A DNA stretch of 64,000 nucleotides from Gammaproteobacteria bacterium (GCA_018067045.1 JAGPVL010000017.1:186001-250000); one strand, 5' to 3'; shown: positions 29,602 to 37,734, counted from the stretch's first letter. A program made the numbers and translations. The notes: generated by a model not told the origin, from the sequence alone.

Positions 29602-30537
29602 TTGTCCGCACTCGTTATTAAAAATTTAACCAAAACCTATAAGAACGGCGTGCAAGCCCTTAAAGGAGTGAGCTTTTCCGTTGAGAAAGGCGACTTCTTT
29701 GCATTACTAGGGCCGAACGGCGCCGGTAAATCGACAACGATCGGTATTATTAGCTCTCTAGTGAATAAGACTTCTGGTGAAGTGCAGATACTGGGTAAAG
29801 ATCTTGATACAGAAAGATCTGAAGCGAAGCGTCGCGTCGGCGTGGTGCCTCAGGAATTCAATTTTAACCAGTTCGAGAAAGTCTTTGATATTCTGATCGC
29901 GCAAGCGGGTTACTACGGCATCCCAGCAAAGCTTGCTGCGGAACGTACGGAATTTTATCTACGCCGGTTGGGTCTTTGGGAGAAACGGAATAGCTCGGCA
30001 CGAATGTTGTCCGGTGGCATGAAACGTCGCTTGATGATTGCACGGGCGCTGGTCCATGAGCCAGAGTTATTGATACTTGACGAGCCGACTGCAGGGGTTG
30101 ATATCGAGCTGCGCCGTTCCATGTGGGAGTTTCTTCAAGAAATTAATCAGCGAGGCATTACGATTATTTTGACAACCCATTACCTTGAAGAAGCGGAAAC
30201 CTTGTGTCGGCGCATCGCGATTATCGATCAGGGCAATATTGTCGAAAACACCGACATGAAGTCATTGCTGGAAACATTGCAGGTTGAAACTTTCGTTCTT
30301 GATATCGAATCCCCGTTGGAGAAAGCCCCCTTTATTGAGGGTGTGGATGTGCGTCTCAAAGATAACCGAACATTAGAGGTCGATGTGCCGAAAGCGGCAC
30401 CATTAAACGATGTTTTCACCGCGCTCGCGAAGCATGATATTTCGGTAATGAGTATGCGTAATAAGGCGAATCGCCTTGAAGAGCTCTTTATGCGTTTGGT
30501 TGAACGTAGTTTGCCAGGAGATAACAACCATGCATAA
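29602..30537 (+). CDS. yadG: ABC transporter ATP-binding protein (YadG-like)
   Basis: 311 residues from a TTG at 29602, behind GGAG. Walker A is LLGPNGAGKST, the Q-loop VVPQEFNFN, signature LSGGMKRRLMIARAL, Walker B LLILDEPTAGVD and the switch His in ILTTHYLEEAE. This is the ABC-2 exporter class; the closest named match is YadG of E. coli. The next gene, its permease, starts inside its last codons (8-base overlap). Confidence 0.9.
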   Translation: MSALVIKNLTKTYKNGVQALKGVSFSVEKGDFFALLGPNGAGKSTTIGIISSLVNKTSGEVQILGKDLDTERSEAKRRVGVVPQEFNFNQFEKVFDILIAQAGYYGIPAKLAAERTEFYLRRLGLWEKRNSSARMLSGGMKRRLMIARALVHEPELLILDEPTAGVDIELRRSMWEFLQEINQRGITIILTTHYLEEAETLCRRIAIIDQGNIVENTDMKSLLETLQVETFVLDIESPLEKAPFIEGVDVRLKDNRTLEVDVPKAAPLNDVFTALAKHDISVMSMRNKANRLEELFMRLVERSLPGDNNHA

Positions 30538-31303
30538 GGCCGAGCAGTGGGTTGCCTTCCAAACGATTGTCGCGAAAGAAATTCGTCGTTACTTACGTAT
30601 CTGGCCGCAAACCCTGTTGCCGCCTGCGATTACGATGACGTTGTATTTTGTAATTTTTGGCAATTTGATCGGCTCTAGAGTTGGTGAAATGGGTGGCTTC
30701 GATTATATGCAATACATCGTGCCTGGACTGATCATGATGAGCGTGATTCAGAACAGCTATGGCAACGTTGTCAGTTCGTTCTTTTCAACAAAATTTCAGC
30801 ATTCAATCGAAGAAATGCTGGTGTCGCCCATGTCGAATACCGTTATTTTGCTAGGCTTTGTTGCCGGCGGGGTAAGTCGCGGTATCTTGACCGGTCTGAT
30901 AGTGACTTCTCTATCGCTATTTTTTACAGATTTGAGCGTCCAGCATATAGGTTTAACCATTTTGGTGGTTGTATTAACGGCGATGATGTTTTCGATTGCT
31001 GGACTCATTAACGCAATTTTCGCCAACAAGTTTGATGACGTAACGATCGTGCCGACGTTTATCCTCACGCCGTTAACCTATCTTGGCGGAGTGTTTTATT
31101 CTATTGATATGTTGCCTGAGTTTTGGCGCGGACTGTCTATGGCCAACCCTATTTTATATATGGTGAATGCGTTTCGTTATGGTGTTCTAGGCGTCAGTGA
31201 TGTTGATGTGTATGTGTCGCTCGCTATGATTGCTGGCTTCACGATAGCAGGATTTGCTTTGGCATTATGGCTGCTTAATCGCGGGGTCGGTATTCGTAGC
31301 TAA
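30530..31303 (+). CDS. yadH: ABC-2 type permease (YadH-like)
   Basis: 257 residues with six membrane helices. The start is ATG 30530 ([20 protein letters not shown]), overlapping the ATPase gene by 8 bases; a longer frame from 30476 lies inside that gene. The conserved [19 protein letters not shown] loop between helices 5 and 6 is typical of YadH/NodJ-type permeases. Together with the ATPase it forms a homodimeric exporter; cargo unknown. Confidence 0.9.
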   Translation: MHKAEQWVAFQTIVAKEIRRYLRIWPQTLLPPAITMTLYFVIFGNLIGSRVGEMGGFDYMQYIVPGLIMMSVIQNSYGNVVSSFFSTKFQHSIEEMLVSPMSNTVILLGFVAGGVSRGILTGLIVTSLSLFFTDLSVQHIGLTILVVVLTAMMFSIAGLINAIFANKFDDVTIVPTFILTPLTYLGGVFYSIDMLPEFWRGLSMANPILYMVNAFRYGVLGVSDVDVYVSLAMIAGFTIAGFALALWLLNRGVGIRS

Positions 31304-31398
31304 ACAGCTTATTCTATAGATGGGTTGTAGAATGTCCCTTCCCTGAGCAGAAACTAACTTTATTAGTGTTGGTCCAAACGTTATCTAAGGAGATAAGC

Positions 31399-32232
31399 AT
31401 GAGTGACTTTCTCAAGGATGCCCCGCTGGGCCATCACTCTGAATACGTTGACACTTATGCGCCGGGTTTGCTTTTTCCTGTGGCACGAAGCGAGGCGCGG
31501 GATGGTTTGGGCTTGCATGCTTCGGCGGAGATGTTGCCGTTTCACGGTGTTGATGTTTGGCACGCCTATGAGGTTTCCTGGCTGAACGCGCGGGGTAAAC
31601 CGATGGTTGCTATGGCCGAATTCCGCGTGCCGTGTAATAGCATTAACATTGTCGAATCAAAGTCGTTCAAGCTCTATTTGAACTCCTTCGCGAACACGCA
31701 GTTTTCATCGCGTAAGGAGGTTATTGAAACCTTAGAAAAAGATTTGTCCGAGTGCGCCGGAGGGCCAGTCGATGCGATCGTACAAACCCTTGATGAGGCC
31801 GCCCGCAGCACCTTGCTGCAAGTGAGTGGCACCTTAGTTGATCAAATTGATTTGGAGCTTAATCAGTATAACTATGATCCAGAGTTGTTGATGACGGAGC
31901 AGGGCGAGACGCGCACAGAGCAGTTATATAGTCATCTTTTACGCAGTCGCTGTCCTGTGACGGGTCAGCCGGACTGGGCGACGTTAGTTGTTCGTTATAA
32001 AGGAGCGCCGATTAGCGCTGCAAGCTTGCTGCGCTATGTTGTGTCGTTACGTAATCATGAAGGTTTTCATGAGCAAATTATTGAACGGATTTTTCTTGAT
32101 ATTATGGAACGCTGTGCACCAGAAGATTTGACCGTATATGGACGATTTACGCGTCGCGGTGGAATCGACATCAATCCGTTCCGGTCTAATTATGAAACGC
32201 TGCCGCAAAGTTTGCGGACGGTGCGACAGTAA
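31399..32232 (+). CDS. queF: NADPH-dependent 7-cyano-7-deazaguanine reductase
   Basis: Reduces preQ0 to preQ1 in queuosine synthesis. Long (type II, two T-fold) form of 277 residues, starting at ATG 31399 behind AAGGAG. The QueF substrate motif [11 protein letters not shown] is in the N-terminal half; the catalytic Cys185 and Asp192 lie in [11 protein letters not shown] in the C-terminal half. I looked for a preQ1 riboswitch in the 95-base leader and did not see one. Confidence 0.96.
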   Translation: MSDFLKDAPLGHHSEYVDTYAPGLLFPVARSEARDGLGLHASAEMLPFHGVDVWHAYEVSWLNARGKPMVAMAEFRVPCNSINIVESKSFKLYLNSFANTQFSSRKEVIETLEKDLSECAGGPVDAIVQTLDEAARSTLLQVSGTLVDQIDLELNQYNYDPELLMTEQGETRTEQLYSHLLRSRCPVTGQPDWATLVVRYKGAPISAASLLRYVVSLRNHEGFHEQIIERIFLDIMERCAPEDLTVYGRFTRRGGIDINPFRSNYETLPQSLRTVRQ

Positions 32233-32245
32233 TATTCTTTTGATG

Positions 32246-32279
32246 AGACAGGCAGCGCTGAGTCTGCTTGTCTTGTTTA
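32246..32279. terminator. Bidirectional terminator candidate between queF and the AbgT gene
   Basis: AGACAGGCAG (32246-32255) pairs with CTGCTTGTCT (32264-32273) with one G-U pair and an eight-base loop, then TGTTTAT. It lies between two convergent genes 66 bases apart. Confidence 0.55.
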
Positions 32280-32298
32280 TCTGTGTTTTATGTTGATC

Positions 32299-33846
32299 TC
32301 ATAGTCCGGGCCCGAGCGCCCATCCCATTGCAATCCAGCAGAATAAAAATACCGACCAGCCAATCAGCAGCGCCAAACTAAACGGCAGCATTAGCGCCAT
32401 AAGATTGCCGATGCCGGTATTCGGTTGGTAGCGTCTGGCAAAGCCCAGCACTAGGGCAAAGTAAGGCATAAGCGGGGTAATAATATTGGTGCTTGAATCG
32501 CCGACGCGAAATGCCGCCTGAGTGGCTTCGGGAGAAATGCCCACCAGCATCATCATCGGTATAAAAATTGGCGCTAACATGGACCACTTTGCCGAAGCAC
32601 TGCCAATCATTAAATTGATCAGGGCGCTAAACAATACAAAGATCACCAGTGTGGCAGCATTCGGCAGTTGTAGGCTGCCAAGCCACGAAGCGCCATGTAT
32701 AGCAGTGACGAGGCCGAGACCGGACCAGTTGAACCACGAGACAAATTGAGCCGCAAAAAACATCAGCACGAGATAGCCTGCCATGCTGCGCATGCTCTCT
32801 TCCATCGCTGCAATCACATCTGAGCCCTGACGGAAATGGTCGCACGCGTAGCCATAGACAATGCCGCATACGGCAAAGCCGATCGACACCAATACAACAA
32901 TGCTGTGCATAAACGGTCCGCTGATGAGACTCCCGCTTGCAGGATCCCGCAGCACAGCATTTTCTGGAAGGGTCAGCAGCACAATGGCGCCGAAATAGAG
33001 TAAAGCGGTTATAAGCGTTAAGCGGTTGGCTTTCGTGCGTGTTGCTGCGGTTGGTTTCGCTGTGATGAGATTTTCACAGGACGCTTTGCCGGAATCCAAA
33101 CTGTTGGCAATTGGCTGATCAGTATCTGAGTTGCCATCGGACAGAGCCATCGGGGTTACAGTATTGGCGACAAGGGTAATGATGGCGGTCACCAGTACGG
33201 TTGAAGCGAGAATAAACCAATAATTTCCGGCGGCATTAACAGAGCGCTCTGGATCTATAATATGTGCCGCTTCGCTGGTTAGCCCTGCTAGTAGAGCGTC
33301 CACGGGACCTATAAAGAGATTTGCGCTAAAGCCGCCTGATACGCCTGCAAAGGCGATCGCGATGCCGGCCAACGGAGAGCGACCTGCGCGTAGGAATAAC
33401 AATCCTGCAAGCGGAATTAGTACGACATAGCCGGCATCAAGTGTGATGCTAGACATGACCCCAGCGAATGCAATGGCAGGCGTCAGCAGCCAAGGTGGCG
33501 AGCGTTGTACGCATGCGCTGAGCACCGCGCCGAGCAGCCCGCTTTGCTCAGCAATACCAATGCCGAGCATGGCGACCAGCACAACGCCGAGCGGGGCGAA
33601 CTGAATAAAGTTACTGACCACATGGGTGAGCAAGTAACGTATGCCATCAGCAGAAAGCAATGAATTAACGTGAACAATAGCCTGTGTGCCTGGGTGTTGT
33701 GCGTTTAAGTCAAACGCGGCGAGTAGTGCCGTCAGAGGAAGGAGGAGAACGCAGAGCCAAACGAATAGTAGGGTGGGATGGGGGAGACGATTGCCCCATT
33801 TTTCAACAGCGCCAAGCCAGCGCGGCAATTCTGATGTGGTTTGCAA
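32299..33846 (-). CDS. AbgT-family transporter
   Basis: 515-residue inner-membrane protein with about 11-13 helices. The start is a TTG at 33846, supported by GGGAGAG six bases upstream. Family-typical parts: WGNRLPHPTLLFVWLCVLL at the N-terminus, AGVSGGFSANLFIGPVDALLAG, and LINLMIGSASAKWSMLAPIF-PM near the C-terminus. AbgT homologues import p-aminobenzoyl-glutamate or, in other bacteria, export sulfonamides by proton antiport. The direction here cannot be read from sequence. It stands alone between convergent queF and the cyclase gene. Confidence 0.9.
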   Translation of the reverse strand: MQTTSELPRWLGAVEKWGNRLPHPTLLFVWLCVLLLPLTALLAAFDLNAQHPGTQAIVHVNSLLSADGIRYLLTHVVSNFIQFAPLGVVLVAMLGIGIAEQSGLLGAVLSACVQRSPPWLLTPAIAFAGVMSSITLDAGYVVLIPLAGLLFLRAGRSPLAGIAIAFAGVSGGFSANLFIGPVDALLAGLTSEAAHIIDPERSVNAAGNYWFILASTVLVTAIITLVANTVTPMALSDGNSDTDQPIANSLDSGKASCENLITAKPTAATRTKANRLTLITALLYFGAIVLLTLPENAVLRDPASGSLISGPFMHSIVVLVSIGFAVCGIVYGYACDHFRQGSDVIAAMEESMRSMAGYLVLMFFAAQFVSWFNWSGLGLVTAIHGASWLGSLQLPNAATLVIFVLFSALINLMIGSASAKWSMLAPIFIPMMMLVGISPEATQAAFRVGDSSTNIITPLMPYFALVLGFARRYQPNTGIGNLMALMLPFSLALLIGWSVFLFCWIAMGWALGPGL

Positions 33847-33911
33847 GTGGCGCTCTCCCTATGCCTTGTGCATTTGCCAATAGTCTAATTCACAAGGCTA
33901 GATAAGGCTGC

Positions 33912-35459
33912 CTATACGATTAACCGTTCTTTTACGGTCATGGCGGCTTCGCCCATGACCTGCAAAATGCGACTGCGATCTTTGGGGTTGATCTTATGGC
34001 TATTAAGGTGGATGGCAAAGCCTTCAGCTTCAAAATTAATTTCAACATCCTCAGCTTTTTTAAGCTCTGATGCAGATTTCGCTAAAGTATGCAGGATGCG
34101 CTTTTTATCAAAATTTCGTACTCGATCGACATTCAAGTGAATGCCGAAGCCATCCGCCTCAAGTGAAATAAAGTCGTTATATTTCCCCGCCTTGCTGCGG
34201 AAGTCGACGACTTCATGGACCGGGATGGGGCGGTTGAAGCCCTTCGCAGTGATCTCACCGACGTCACGGCATAGAATACGATCTTTAACCAGCTCGTGAG
34301 TTGCTTGTGACACAAGAATGTGTCCGGGGCGCGCGGCAGATTCGAGACGACTCGCTAAGTTTACGTCTGTGCCGAGAATGGTGTAATCGAGGCGTGTGTC
34401 GGTGCCAAAGTTACCAACGGTGACGTATCCGGTATTAATACCAATTCGGATTTCTAGGCGTTGATCAATACCATCACGCGTCCAACGCTGACGTAGTAGT
34501 TTCATGTGTTTCTGCATTTCAATCGCCATAGCAACACAGGCAGTGGCGTCTTCTTTTGAACCTTTACTACTCGGATCTCCAAAGAAAACCATCACGGCGT
34601 CACCGATAAATTTATCAACCGTGCCCCCGTGCCGCTCCGCGATGCGTGTCATTTCGGACAAGTAAGTGTTGAGCATGCTGGTTAGCTTTTCGAGGGGGAG
34701 ATCCTCAGACATGGCGCTAAAGCCTTTAATGTCAGAGAAGAATACCGTGAGTTTTTTGCGTCGTGTTTCGACTTTTGCATCGCGCCGGCCGGAGAATAAA
34801 GATCCCCATATCTGCGGTGAAAGGTACTTCGCTAGTTTTCGAGATAACTCGACGGCCTGCTTTTGTTGGTGACGTAAGTTTTCTTGTGCTTCCAGCACAA
34901 TTTTTGTTTGTTGGTGCGTATTGAGCGAGGCCGCAGCGACATACACGCCGAGGCCAAGCAATGAGACGAGGGTGAGGAGTGAGGGCGTTTGCTCCAGAGG
35001 GATCATCTGGAAACCGACGATCATGGTGCCGATAAACGCACCGACAACTACCCAGACAAAGCTCATTAACCAAAGAAATAAGCCGCCGCCCGTAACCGCG
35101 TTTGCGTTCACAATAATGAGCAAGGCAATACAAGGGACCACGGTGAAGTGCAGTGTCGCCATGGTCAGACCGATAAAAACGGCGTCTATCTGAATTAGCG
35201 CACTGACGGTTTGTTGCTGCAGCTGAGAGCGGCGCTCCATCACGGCGGTAATAACCTGCGCAATAAGCGGGTAGGCGAGCAGGATCGCAATGACCAGAAT
35301 GTAGTCAAACGGAAATATTTTATTCTGAATGCCGACAGCAAGGGTGGTAATCGCCACCAAGAACTCTAGCAGTCGGATGTAGTTACTCATCCGCCGTGCT
35401 TTTGCTTGGGGGTCCTCGCGGTTCAGCTTCTTGTGGCCGTTTGGCGCAGGGGGGCTCAT
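33912..35459 (-). CDS. CyaB-like class III adenylate cyclase with MASE2-type membrane domain and C-terminal repeat
   Basis: 515 residues. The N-terminal membrane block of about six helices (residues 25-190) resembles the MASE2 domain of Pseudomonas CyaB. A short coiled linker leads to the catalytic domain (about 230-420). Metal aspartates lie in VFFSDIKGFSAMS and GDAVMVFFGDPSS; LDYTILGTDVNLASRLE carries the adenine-specifying and transition-state residues. The C-terminal 80 residues are unusual: two copies of a 33-residue unit starting at residues 434 and 477 (EADGFGIHLN... and EAEGFAIHLN...). Probably makes cAMP at the inner membrane. Confidence 0.87.
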   Translation of the reverse strand: MSPPAPNGHKKLNREDPQAKARRMSNYIRLLEFLVAITTLAVGIQNKIFPFDYILVIAILLAYPLIAQVITAVMERRSQLQQQTVSALIQIDAVFIGLTMATLHFTVVPCIALLIIVNANAVTGGGLFLWLMSFVWVVVGAFIGTMIVGFQMIPLEQTPSLLTLVSLLGLGVYVAAASLNTHQQTKIVLEAQENLRHQQKQAVELSRKLAKYLSPQIWGSLFSGRRDAKVETRRKKLTVFFSDIKGFSAMSEDLPLEKLTSMLNTYLSEMTRIAERHGGTVDKFIGDAVMVFFGDPSSKGSKEDATACVAMAIEMQKHMKLLRQRWTRDGIDQRLEIRIGINTGYVTVGNFGTDTRLDYTILGTDVNLASRLESAARPGHILVSQATHELVKDRILCRDVGEITAKGFNRPIPVHEVVDFRSKAGKYNDFISLEADGFGIHLNVDRVRNFDKKRILHTLAKSASELKKAEDVEINFEAEGFAIHLNSHKINPKDRSRILQVMGEAAMTVKERLIV

Positions 35460-35577
35460 GAGATGTGGTTCACCTTTTCGTTATGTCGCAGATTAACCGA
35501 CCCGGGCTTAGGAAAAAAGGACTAGAGAGGTATTTGTCGCCGTCTTGGGTACAATGTGGGCCGACCAAGGAGAGCCT

Positions 35578-36141
35578 ATGGATGCGATAACAGCACTGCA
35601 TACCCGTTTGTCGACGCCCAGACTGACCGATCCCGGCCCGTCTCAAGACGACCTAGCATGTTTGCTCCGGGCCGCTATGCGTGCTCCAGACCACGGTATT
35701 CTGCGCCCGTGGCGCTTTGTCATTCTCGAAGGCGATCAACGCAAACTGCTGGGCGAGATTTTCGCTGCGGCGCAGCTTGTGGATGATCCTGAGTCTGAGC
35801 CAGCAGTGCTGGATAAGGTGCGTAGTAACCCCTTGCGGGCGCCAACGGTGATGGTCGTGGTGGCGGAAACCGACGTGGGAAATCGCGTTCCGGTGGTTGA
35901 GCAGGTTATGGCTGTGGCGGCAGCGACCCAGAATATGATGGTGGCGGCGCATGCGATGGGGATTGGGGCTATGTGGCGCACCGGTCGTATGGCGTCTCAT
36001 GATTTAGTTAAAGAAAGGCTGGGATTTGCCAGCAAGGACGAGGTCGTAGCGTACCTGTATTTGGGAACACCAACCGGAAGCTGTAAGGCCCTCCCTGACG
36101 AGTCGTACGAGCCATACCTGCGAGAACTGCCCAATGCATAA
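35578..36141 (+). CDS. Nitroreductase family protein (YdjA-like)
   Basis: 187-residue FMN flavoprotein. The start is ATG 35578 behind AAGGAGAG; an in-frame start at 35545 has no such site. The conserved MRAPDHGILRPWRFVILEGD and MGIGAMWRTG segments match the short YdjA group, which reduces nitro and other electron-poor compounds. Its last codons overlap the next gene by 8 bases, so the two are coupled. Confidence 0.87.
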   Translation: MDAITALHTRLSTPRLTDPGPSQDDLACLLRAAMRAPDHGILRPWRFVILEGDQRKLLGEIFAAAQLVDDPESEPAVLDKVRSNPLRAPTVMVVVAETDVGNRVPVVEQVMAVAAATQNMMVAAHAMGIGAMWRTGRMASHDLVKERLGFASKDEVVAYLYLGTPTGSCKALPDESYEPYLRELPNA

Positions 36142-36589
36142 CTTAGAGGCGTTTGCAGAGCATATTCGTGAGCAGATACCGTTAACCCGCCATTTAGATT
36201 TCCAGATTCTTAGCTGGGATGGCGACTCGCTACGCTTGAAGGCGGGGTTAGCTCCGAACATTAATGATAAAGGCTCTTTGTTTGCAGGTTCGCAGACGGC
36301 TCTGTTGACGTTGGCCGGCTGGGCATACACCACGTTGTTGTCATTGCCGGAGGATGTCGATGTGGTTGCAGCGGGATCGGAAATTGCTTTTGCTGCGCCG
36401 ATTATGAGCGATGCTGAGTTCATTGCTTATACCGATGCTGAGGCGCGTGAGCGCTTTCGGCAGCGGTTAGCGCGTAAAGGGCGGGCGCCGTTGAAGCTGA
36501 GCGTGAGCGCGGCAACAGCGGGCACAGCGACGGCGACGCGATTTACGGGCACCTATTTGGCGACCAATAAGCGGCATTTGAACGGCTAA
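36134..36589 (+). CDS. Hotdog-fold thioesterase, YiiD C-terminal type
   Basis: 151 residues. The pattern LAPNINDKGSLFAGSQTALLTLAGWAY is the hotdog helix with its catalytic-region residues. The family is the YiiD C-terminal domain, also related to DUF4442. It probably hydrolyses acyl-thioesters; substrate unknown. The start overlaps the nitroreductase stop. Confidence 0.72.
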   Translation: MHNLEAFAEHIREQIPLTRHLDFQILSWDGDSLRLKAGLAPNINDKGSLFAGSQTALLTLAGWAYTTLLSLPEDVDVVAAGSEIAFAAPIMSDAEFIAYTDAEARERFRQRLARKGRAPLKLSVSAATAGTATATRFTGTYLATNKRHLNG

Positions 36590-36632
36590 GCATAGGAATC
36601 AGGTAAAAAACGAGTAAACAAGCCGCTTCGCA

Positions 36633-36661
36633 TTGCCTGACTAGGTTCCCTCGGGTAATCT
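36633..36661 (+). promoter_or_regulatory. Weak candidate promoter upstream of the tRNA-Ser locus
   Basis: TTGCCT (36633-36638) and TAATCT (36656-36661) are 17 bases apart and followed by ACGCGCC, a GC-rich discriminator of the kind seen at stable-RNA promoters. Match to consensus is modest. Confidence 0.3.
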
Positions 36662-36704
36662 ACGCGCCTTTCGCGTAAGGCAGATATTGTTTTGACGCTT
36701 AATA

Positions 36705-36735
36705 AAGAGTTTTGGTGAGGTGTCCGAGTGGCCGA
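36705..36735 (+). repeat. 31-base direct repeat, copy 1, with broken tRNA-Ser 5' end
   Basis: Identical over 31 bases to 36860-36890. It contains nine bases of tRNA leader and tRNA-Ser bases 1-22 (acceptor strand and D-arm up to GGCCGA). After position 36735 the sequence no longer matches the tRNA, so bases 36714-36735 are a truncated tRNA remnant that cannot fold into a tRNA by itself. Confidence 0.9.
36714..36735 (+). pseudogene. tRNA-Ser 5' fragment
   Basis: First 22 bases of tRNA-Ser(GGA), identical to the intact gene 155 bases downstream, then interrupted by a run of hairpins. No 3' half follows directly; an 18-base 3' fragment occurs only at 37113-37130, beyond the intact gene. Confidence 0.85.
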
Positions 36736-36859
36736 CGTCTTGCCGCAGGCAAGCGAACATCTTCGCGCAGCGCAGATGGCCCCGTAGGGGTGAAGGCGTA
36801 GCCTGAATCATGAGCACGCATAAGTGCGACTACCAGAGTGATTCCGACTGGTAATGAGT
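36736..36859. other. Array A: six consecutive short hairpins
   Basis: This 124-base stretch is almost entirely paired bases. Stems: CTTGCC/GGCAAG (36739-36753, loop GCA); CATCT-CGC/GCG-AGATG (36758-36778, loop GCA); CCCC/GGGG (36780-36790, loop GTA); AGGC/GCCT (36794-36804, loop GTA); GCAC/GTGC (36814-36827, six-base loop); TACCAG/CTGGTA (36831-36853). Four have three-base loops of the type G(C/T)A. It is bounded on both sides by the 31-base tRNA repeat. I know of no named family it fits. Confidence 0.75.
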
Positions 36860-36890
36860 AAGAGTTTTGGTGAGGTGTCCGAGTGGCCGA
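36860..36890 (+). repeat. 31-base direct repeat, copy 2, start of the intact tRNA-Ser
   Basis: Identical to 36705-36735. Here it continues into a complete tRNA. The two copies start 155 bases apart and flank the 124-base hairpin array. Confidence 0.9.
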
Positions 36891-36956
36891 AGGAGCACGC
36901 CTGGAAAGTGTGTATACCGCAAGGTATCGAGGGTTCGAATCCCTCCCTCACCGCCA
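36869..36956 (+). tRNA. tRNA-Ser (anticodon GGA)
   Basis: 88 bases. The acceptor stem GGTGAGG (36869-36875) pairs with CCTCACC (36946-36952); G is the discriminator and CCA is encoded (36954-36956). The anticodon stem CACGC/GTGTG encloses the loop CTGGAAA with anticodon GGA at 36903-36905. A long variable arm (TATACCGCAAGGTAT) is typical of serine tRNAs. The T-arm is GAGGGTTCGAATCCCTC. It reads UCC and UCU codons. Confidence 0.97.
36939..36956 (+). repeat. 18-base direct repeat, copy 1 (tRNA-Ser 3' end)
   Basis: Last 18 bases of the tRNA including CCA, repeated exactly at 37113-37130. A direct repeat of a tRNA 3' end is the usual footprint of site-specific integration (attL/attR). Here the enclosed segment is only 156 bases and carries no integrase. 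Confidence 0.85.
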
Positions 36957-37112
36957 CAATTGAAATTTACCGGTCTTTTGCTGGTTTATTTGATTGATGA
37001 GTGTGGAAAGGAGATAGCTCGTCGCGGGTTCGACAAAAGTGCCTATGGCGCTTTTGGACCGCCAACGGCGCCCCGAAGGGGGCAAAAAAACCTGATAGGG
37101 TTTCTTGCGTCT
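36957..37112. other. Array B: second run of short hairpins between tRNA 3' copies
   Basis: 156 bases with no gene. From about 37020 on it is a chain of stems: GTCG/CGAC around CGGGTT; AAAAGTGCC/GGCGCTTTT with loop TAT; GCC/GGC with loop AAC; GCCCC/GGGGGC with loop GAAG; AAACC/GGTTT around TGATAG. The first 60 bases are less structured. It ends directly at an 18-base copy of the tRNA-Ser 3' end. The style (adjacent stems, tiny loops) matches array A, but the sequences differ. Confidence 0.65.
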
Positions 37113-37130
37113 ATCCCTCCCTCACCGCCA
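37113..37130 (+). repeat. 18-base direct repeat, copy 2 (orphan tRNA-Ser 3' end)
   Basis: Exact copy of 36939-36956, ending in GCCA. It is followed at once by the terminator stem, as an original tRNA end would be. That suggests the segment between the copies was inserted between the tRNA and its terminator, or that this is the 3' end of a disrupted second tRNA. Confidence 0.85.
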
Positions 37131-37176
37131 TATATAAAAAAGCCTCGCTAATGCGGGGCTTTTTTATATATGGCGG
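37125..37176. terminator. Long terminator hairpin after the tRNA-Ser locus
   Basis: A 24-base-pair stem (37125-37148 with 37153-37176) with loop TAAT and one G-T pair. The A run on the left and the T run on the right make it work on either strand. Its lowest six base pairs use the CCGCCA of the orphan tRNA 3' end. Confidence 0.9.
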
Positions 37177-37262
37177 CTTTCTACATACCTTCTCGATATT
37201 TTCCCATAGGGCGGCCACATCCACATTGGCAGCTCTTCATTTCGTTATTACAGGACGACATT

Positions 37263-37655
37263 ATGAGAGTTCTCATTCGATACTTTTTTCGCGCATTGCG
37301 TTTGATTCTTACGCCAATCGTTTTGATTGCTGAAAAGCTTTCAACGCCGAGTGCGATTGCACGCAGCCCTGAGGATCAAGCTCGCGTTGATGCGGTATGT
37401 AAAACACTCGCGCTATATCAGTTCAAGGCTTGCCCGTTCTGTATTCGAGTTCGTAAGGAAATCGCACGGCTAGGTTTGCAAATCGAGTTGCGCGACGCTC
37501 AGCATGTGGAGGCGCATCGCAATGCCCTTAATGTTGGCGGCGGTGCGATTAAAGTACCTTGCTTGCTGATTGGGGCCGAGGGCGAGAATAAAGAGTGGCT
37601 GTACGAGTCTAACGATATTATTGCGTGGTTAAATACGCATTGTGCCGCAGCGTGA
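37263..37655 (+). CDS. Membrane-anchored glutaredoxin-like protein
   Basis: 130 residues. Started at ATG 37263 (MRVLIRYFFRALRLILTPIV), which gives an N-terminal membrane anchor; an upstream frame from 37170 overlaps the terminator and is unlikely. A glutaredoxin fold follows with the active site CPFC in YQFKACPFCIRVRKEIARL, the cis-proline in IKVPCLLIG and an SNDIIAWL C-terminal helix. Likely a thiol-disulfide enzyme at the inner membrane; partner unknown. Confidence 0.85.
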   Translation: MRVLIRYFFRALRLILTPIVLIAEKLSTPSAIARSPEDQARVDAVCKTLALYQFKACPFCIRVRKEIARLGLQIELRDAQHVEAHRNALNVGGGAIKVPCLLIGAEGENKEWLYESNDIIAWLNTHCAAA

Positions 37656-37734
37656 GCACAAACGGCTATGAGACGGGGAAGCTTGCCTGCACGGGAACCT
37701 TTTCATAGAGATAAATAATGCGGCGACCCTCTGT

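Noticed and set aside
31304-31398. Possible preQ1 riboswitch before queF
   Set aside because: I found no preQ1-I or preQ1-II type stem plus A-rich tail; only a normal ribosome site.
36867-37151. 94-codon open frame across the tRNA-Ser and array B
   Set aside because: It covers a certain tRNA gene and structured non-coding repeats; no coding signal.
36705-37176. CRISPR array or two functional tRNA genes
   Set aside because: Hairpins differ in sequence and have no regular spacers; only one copy has the full tRNA cloverleaf.
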